Of a stretch of DNA of 64,000 nucleotides, positions 58,966 through 64,000 are shown piece after piece. Each line of letters starts with the position of its first letter. Positions within the stretch are counted from its first letter, which is position 1. The position numbers and the translations under genes are program-made. Source of the stretch: Berberis thunbergii (Eukaryota; Streptophyta; Magnoliopsida; Ranunculales; Berberidaceae); the NCBI GenBank assembly GCA_003290165.1, contig QNQO01009183.1:1-64000 (forward strand), given 5' to 3'. The notes under the pieces were generated by a model. It was given only the letters and a program-made list of their open reading frames with translations, was not told the DNA's origin and ran no database searches.

Positions 58966-59439
58966 TGTGAAACAAGAAACTGTTTGGACTCCTGTTTGAA
59001 ACAGGAAACTGTTTGGACTTCTGAAAATTGTTTTGTGAAACAGGAAACTGTTTTTTGAACAAGAAATAAATTATAGGAAACAGGAAACTGCTGTTCCTAT
59101 ATATACTAGGAACTGTAGCTGTTTTATTATTATGGCATGTAGAAAAACTGTGAAGCACAGGGAATAGTGAAAGATAATTGCTGGAATTGTTTCATCTATT
59201 GTTGAGAGATTGTGTGAAAATTGTCATCTTCTTGTACCTTGTTCTTGAATATAGTGGAATCACCTCATCGTGGATGTAGGTGCAATTCGCCGAACCAAGT
59301 AAACTTTGTGTCTCTTGTGGTATGTTTTTGGTTTTCTCTAATTACTTTCATTGCTAGTTGCTCTATTTAATTGATTAGATCCTTGTGGTATTTATGTGCA
59401 ATTGTTGGTGTCTACCCGCTTCCGCAATAAGGCGCTACA
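58966..59439 (+). repeat. Right LTR of the Tork-like copia element
   Basis: It starts TGTGAAACAAG and ends GGCGCTACA, preceded by the short purine tract GAAGTGGAGAA that can serve as polypurine tract. Confidence 0.9.
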
Positions 59440-59754
59440 ATATATATATATAAAGGAGAAATGAGATGATAAGGTCATGAGATCGATATTGTGGAGATCT
59501 GAAATGTGATCCATGATTCCAATCCTCTTTGAAGGAAGCAAAAAATTCAAAGGATTTCAATTGTTCCAGCAAAGAATTGTATTGAAATATTATTATATTT
59601 TCATTGATTGAAAACAAATTTATAAAACTAACTCTGACCTAATCTTGTGGAGATAGGAAACTTAAGACTTCTATTCTATTTTGACTTTCCTAACATGTCT
59701 TATTCTGTAACACTTTCCTATTTTGTAACATAGCTAGACTTTCTTTCTTTGACA
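59440..59754 (-). repeat. Presumed 3' LTR of the minus-strand copia element
   Basis: It starts (minus strand) TGTCAAAGAAAG right after the polypurine tract. The RNase H frame runs 12 codons into it before stopping at 59718. No second copy is present in the window, so its left end is uncertain. Confidence 0.5.
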
Positions 59755-61277
59755 CCCCTCAAGTTGGAGTGTATGTTTGTAATACCCAACTTGCTAAGAA
59801 GATTATCAAATTGATAAGTGCTCAAAGCTTTAGTGAACAAATCTGCTCGTTGATGTAGTGTTCCAACATGCTCAGTCTGAATAATACCCTCTTGTATCTT
59901 TTCTCTAATCAAATGATAATCAATCTCTATATGCTTCGTTCGCTCATAAAAAAACGGATTAGGTGCAATATGGAGTGCAACCTTGCTGTCACAAAACAAG
60001 AGAGTTGCCCGAGGATGATTAATGTGCAAATCATTAAGAATGTACCTCAACTTGGTTAACTCACAGCATGTAAAAGCCATGGCCCTATATTTTGCTTCAG
60101 TTGTAGATCTTGTCACTGTAGTTTGTTTCTTAACTTCCCAAGAAATTGGTGAATCACCAAGCATGACATTATAACCTGTAATGGATCTCCTAATATCTCT
60201 ACATCTAGCACAATTTGCATCACAATAAGCTTTCAACTGTAATGAGCTGGTGGAAGAGAAAAAAATACCTTGTCCTGATGAAGCCTTGATATACCTCAAG
60301 ACCTTGTGTGCATCATCCAAATGTGGTATTCTAGGCTTGTCCATAAATTGACTTAGGACATGTACTGAATAAACCAAATTTGGTCTCGCGATCGTTAAAT
60401 TTATCAACATTCCAACAAGTCTGCGGTATGTTGCAGGATTTGGTAGTAAATCTCCATCATCCTGTGTGAGCACCAAGTTTTGATCCATAGGATAACGTGA
60501 AGGCTTTGCTCCAAGATACCCTGTGTCCTCCAATATTTCAAGTGCATATTTTCGTTGAGATAAAACAATCCCTTTGGATGACCTCGCGACTTTAATGCCA
60601 AGGAAATATTTCAATTTTTCTAAATCTTTGAGCTTGAACTTTATAGCCAGAAATTTCTTTGTTTTTTCAATGTATTGGAGATCATTACCTGCCAATATTA
60701 CATCATCAACATATACGAGAATTGCAGTAAAGTTGTTACCCTTGGGTCGAACGAATAACGAGTAATCGGCCTTAGACTGATTGTAACCTGCTGATATGAG
60801 AGCAGATGATAACTTAAGGAGCCATTGTCTCGATGCTTGCTTGAGACCATATAAGGACTTGTTCAACTTGCATACTCGAGTCTCCCCCTTTCAGTCGAAT
60901 CCAGGAGGAAGACTCATGTACACATCCTAAAAAAGATCACCATAAAGAAAAACATTGTTGACGTCAAGTTGACATAAATGCCAACCCTATGTGGCTGCAA
61001 GAGCAAGGAGAATACAAACAGTAGTCAATTTAGCAACATGAGCAAATGTATTTTTGTAATCAATACCTTCAACTTGACTGTATCCTTTAGCCACAAGACG
61101 GGCTTTGTAGCGTTCAACACTATCATCTGGATTAAGTTTAATCTTATAAACCCATTTACAACCAACCAGATGCTTGCCAGGAGGAAGAGGTTGTAAAGTC
61201 CAAGTGTTATTGGTTTCTAGAGCATCAATCTCACTTCTTATGGTTTGACGCCACTTTGGATCCTGCATAGCTTGCAT
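59718..61277 (-). pseudogene. Minus-strand copia reverse transcriptase and RNase H
   Basis: The N-terminal RT block (61277-60987) has ALETNNTWTLQPLP, GCKWVYKIK and RYKARLVAKGYSQ. After a gap with a stop near 60895 comes a 382-codon open frame (60866-59718) with LYGLKQASRQW, YVDD within 60699-60713, YFLGIKVARS, the RNase H segments AYCDAN, TEAKYRAMA and CDSKVALHIA, and LFTKAL. This is the best-kept stretch of the element, but the upstream break prevents a continuous polyprotein. Confidence 0.85.
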
Positions 61278-61670
61278 AAAACTGGTGGGTTTTTTAATTA
61301 AAGAAAGGGAAATGGTGTAAGCATTGTAAGAGGTGGATAAATGGTTATAGGAAAGAAAATAAAAAGGGGAAAAACAATACTTGTAGAAGGCCCAACGTTC
61401 GAAGCAGATGCGTGAGATGATCAGAAAGGCAATCGAGCATCAAGATGATATTGTTGAAGATAAGATGGTTCATGGGTGGCACGAGTGGAGGTGCGAGGTG
61501 GGAAAGGGGGTCTTCTAAGGGTGGAACAGGGGCAGGGGCGACCACTTGGGTTTGGATTTTCACCCGGTCGGTGACCGAGACATCGGATTAGGCGACCGGT
61601 GGTGGGACTGGTTTGACTGGTCAGAGAAAGGCATTGTTGGAGGATAAAAAAGTGGAGCATGAGCGACCAG

Positions 61671-62670
61671 TCAGGGAAGTGTGTCGGACCGGTCAGTGAG
61701 GTGATTGTGCATTTTTTCAGAAAATATAAGGAAAAGTCTCTTCATGAAAGATGACATCACGAGAAACAATGATCTTTTTGTGAGTGAGATCATAGACTTT
61801 GTATCCATGTTGTCCGTGAGGGTATCAAAGAAAGACACATTGACTAGAACGAGTATCAAATTTGTTAGGATGTTGGGCATGTGCGGAAGTGAAACATAGA
61901 CAACCAAATACTCGAATGTGAGAATAGTTGTGTTGTTTGTTAAAGAGAAGTTCAAAAGGTGTTTTGCCTTTAAGAACAGAGGACGGTGTGAGATTAATGA
62001 GATAGACAGCGGTGAAAATTGTTTCTCCCCAAAAATGTTTAGGGAGATGTGCTTGAAACAAAAGAGCACGAGCGACATTTAAAAGATGTCTATGTTTGCG
62101 TTCGGCCACCCCATTTTGTTGCGGCGTAGAGATAAAGAAGTTTGATCGGTAATGCATTTTGAAGCATAAAAATCAGTGAGGGAAAATTCGAGTCCATTAT
62201 CACTGCGAATGGTTTGAATTTTGGAAGAAAATTGGTTTTCAACATAATTAATATGAAATTAAGAGTGTGCGTGTGTCAGACTTGTGTTTCATGAGAAAAA
62301 TCTAAGTACATCGTGTATAATCATCAACAATGGTGAGAAAATAACGCGCTCCAGAAAGGAAAACAATGTGATATCCTCCCCAAATGTCAACATGTAACAA
62401 GGAAAAAGGAGCAGAACTTGAAGTATGGGGTAAAAAGAAATTTATTTCTAGTTTGTTTGGCCAAAGGACAAATAACGCAATTATTAGAAATACAAGTACT
62501 AGTGTCACGAAAAGAGACAAGAAGAAGATGGAGAGTTTTGTCAAAAAGGTGACGTAGGTGATTGTGCCATAACACATGGTTATTGTCTTGAGTGATGTGA
62601 CAAGTAGTAAAAGTTGTGGTAGAGGTGCCATCCAGGTAGTACAAATCATCAAGCTCAGTTGGTTTTTCAA
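61671..62670 (-). pseudogene. Minus-strand copia integrase core
   Basis: Pieces include LLHVDIWGGY with FLTIVDDYTR (near 62400-62302), then, in other frames, [17 protein letters not shown] and [18 protein letters not shown] (62130-61960). Frameshifts lie around 62150 and 62300. The segment 61300-61670, GC-rich and in shifting frames, corresponds to the variable region between integrase and RT. Confidence 0.78.
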
Positions 62671-63370
62671 TCATCTTCCCCGAACGAAGGTCCTGTATCA
62701 GACAATAATTGTTGAGAAAAATGGTGAGAAAAAAAGAATGTTTTGTGAGTTTGCTAATAGAAATTAAATTGAGATTAAAAGAGGGAATACAAAGAACATC
62801 ATGCAAGGTAAAAACAGAAGAGAAAGTCATGGTGCCAATGTGTGTAACAACAACAAGTGTACCATCAGGAAGCTCAACGGTTCGATTGTGGATGGGTTTG
62901 GAAAATGTGAATAAATGAGAGTTATGAACTATATGATTAGTAGCGCCGCTATCAATGATCCAAGATGAACGAGAGCCATGAGATTTGAAAGAAAGTACTT
63001 TACCTATCAATTCTATAATAGAATTACCAATATTGTGAGCCTTAGACTTGTTGTTGGTCAAGAATGTCATGATTTGCTTGCACTGCTCGAAAGTGAATGG
63101 ACGATCCAAAGAAGTAGACACGTTATTGCCCATACGACGATATTTCTGAAAACATTGTTGTTTAGTGGGATCGACTTTCTTAAACTTCCAACAATTGTCG
63201 ACAGTGTGGGCTTTCAATCCACAATAATGACAAGTGAGATGAGAACGATAGTCAGCAGCAGTTTGACCTACCTTGTCACACGTTCCACACTTGATGTTGG
63301 AATTAAAGGGCTTTTGAGGTCCTCCCGACTTGTCAGTGTTGTGTGCACCTATGGGATCAATATTCTGCAT
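62387..63370 (-). pseudogene. Minus-strand copia gag end, protease and integrase zinc region
   Basis: An open frame of 327 codons. It shows a CGTCDKVGQTAADYRSH segment followed by a CCHC knuckle (CHYCGLKAHTVDNC), the protease motif IDSGATNHI (DSGA at 62953-62942), LCIPSFNLNLISISKL, and the integrase H-H-C-C region (LWHNHLRHL ... CVICPLAKQTR). The frame stays open for about 28 codons upstream of the ATG at 63370, so that ATG is internal to gag. Most of gag is missing or unreadable. Confidence 0.82.
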
Positions 63371-63459
63371 GGGAAAGGCGGCGACGACTACGTGGTGTAT
63401 GGGTGGATCTGACTGAACTTTGGGTGCTAATAGCGAAATCAGTTTTTGTGTGATGGTAC

Positions 63460-64000
63460 TAAGTAAAACTCGGGGTGCAAATAGTCCAGAGATTTGTATC
63501 AGTTTGAAGAAATTCTTTCCTTTTCTTCTTCTTCTGGATTTGGATACAGTTTGAAGTCAACAAGTCGGTATGAAAAGATCGATTGAGAAGGAGGATACAA
63601 CTCTGATGTTGAGATCGATTGAGAAGGTGGATTGATTGAAGAAATTCTGATGAAGAGGTCAGTGAGAAGATCTGATGAAGAGATCAGTGGGAAGATCTGA
63701 TGAAGAGATCAATGATCCCGACTGGAGAAGAGATATTATGAAGAGATTAATTCGAAGCTCTGATGTTGGATGGATGAAGATGATGCAAGATCTGAGATGA
63801 TAAAGATCTTAGTCGATCTGATGATCTGAGACAATCTGAGGCGATCTGAGAGATGATCTGAAAGGTCTCACCCTCTCCCTATTTTCTCTTCTCTTCTCGT
63901 CGAAAAGTCCTCTGCCTTTTACAATGGTTTTACCTCGTTTGCAGGAAGAGTTTTCTTCGCTTTCGTGTTTATCTTTTTAGTGTGGCAAGAGTTCAATGAG
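63460..64000. repeat. GATC/GATGAAGAGATC-rich degenerate repeat
   Basis: A low-complexity stretch with many copies of AGATCTGATGAAGAGATCA and GATCGATTGAGAAGG. It lies where the gag start or leader of the minus-strand copia element should be. No protein or LTR was recognised up to the window edge. Confidence 0.5.

Larger units (their letters stand above)
54282..59439 (+). mobile_element. Ty1/copia retrotransposon (Tork-like), complete but decayed
   Basis: A 5158-bp element with two LTRs (54282-54694 and 58966-59439), flanked by the perfect 5-bp duplication ATATA (54277-54281 and 59440-59444). A tRNA-Met-like primer site (TTGGTCTCAGAGC) follows the left LTR. Domain order is gag, protease, integrase, RT, RNase H, which defines copia. 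Sequence motifs (KYEIEKFNDKNDFGYW, HTDVWGP, YGLKQSPRQWY) resemble the Tork/Tnt1 group. Several in-frame stops make it non-autonomous. Confidence 0.92.
59440..64000 (-). mobile_element. Second Ty1/copia element, minus strand, cut by the window
   Basis: Reading leftward: gag end with cysteine motifs, protease, integrase, RT, RNase H, then a 3' LTR. The polypurine tract TTGAGGGG (complement of 59755-59762) is followed by TGTCAAAG, the probable LTR start (59754). The left end of that LTR was not fixed: it reaches the copia element at 59439 and may have been split by it. The 5' LTR lies beyond 64000 or is lost. Orientation is opposite to its neighbour. Confidence 0.82.

Noticed and set aside
59718..60866. 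Intact 382-codon frame as a functional host or transposon protein
   Set aside because: It is the RT C-part and RNase H of a copia element whose upstream pol frame is broken; its apparent start is not an ATG.

Overview
The window is nuclear DNA of a flowering plant, almost certainly a eudicot. It has intron-rich genes with GT-AG introns, AT-rich introns, plant-specific gene families, Ty1/copia and Ty3/gypsy elements primed by initiator tRNA-Met, many hAT- and MULE-type miniature elements, and an integrated plant pararetrovirus. I saw no prokaryotic features. The species cannot be fixed from sequence alone.

Layout. Positions 1-4459 hold the 3' end of a multi-exon + strand gene I do not recognise. 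About 5480-9944 is a + strand gene with a long, repeat-filled leader or intron. Its coding exon encodes an acidic protein with several DLN (EAR-like) motifs and contains two frame breaks. 11934-12323 (-) is a small two-TM plant protein, and 13424-18970 (-) a three-exon choline-transporter-like (SLC44) protein whose first intron carries miniature elements. 19590-22343 is a decayed oligopeptide transporter (OPT) copy hit by two hAT-type miniature elements, each with a perfect 8-bp target duplication. 22747-30567 is a near full-length endogenous pararetrovirus (Florendovirus-like, Caulimoviridae). It starts at its primer-binding site and sits between 17-bp direct repeats. 30657-31622 is a copia-type solo LTR. 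32171-33137 is a MULE-type hairpin element, a half copy of it, and a gypsy LTR fragment between them.

33698-39324 is the ER HSP90 (endoplasmin/GRP94), 15 exons, with one missing base at the start of exon 14. 41272-50603 is a calmodulin-lysine N-methyltransferase whose seven exons join to exactly 338 codons, although intron 3 holds a 5.3-kb gypsy element. 52618-53838 (-) is a 16-cysteine thaumatin-like protein with a probable GPI-anchor tail and a GC-AG first intron. 54282-59439 is a complete but decayed Tork-type copia element with 5-bp target duplication. From about 59440 to the right edge lies a second, minus-strand copia element, cut by the window end.

How it works together: the host genes look like unrelated housekeeping or stress genes (ER chaperone, calmodulin methylation, PR-5-like protein, choline transporter-like protein), not a cluster. 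Roughly a third or more of the window is mobile or viral DNA, lying between genes or inside introns. I found no convincing new multi-gene system. The strongest leads are the structure of the viral integrant, the nested miniature-element history of the OPT relic, the long hairpin at 32.2 kb, and the single-base breaks in two otherwise well-preserved genes.
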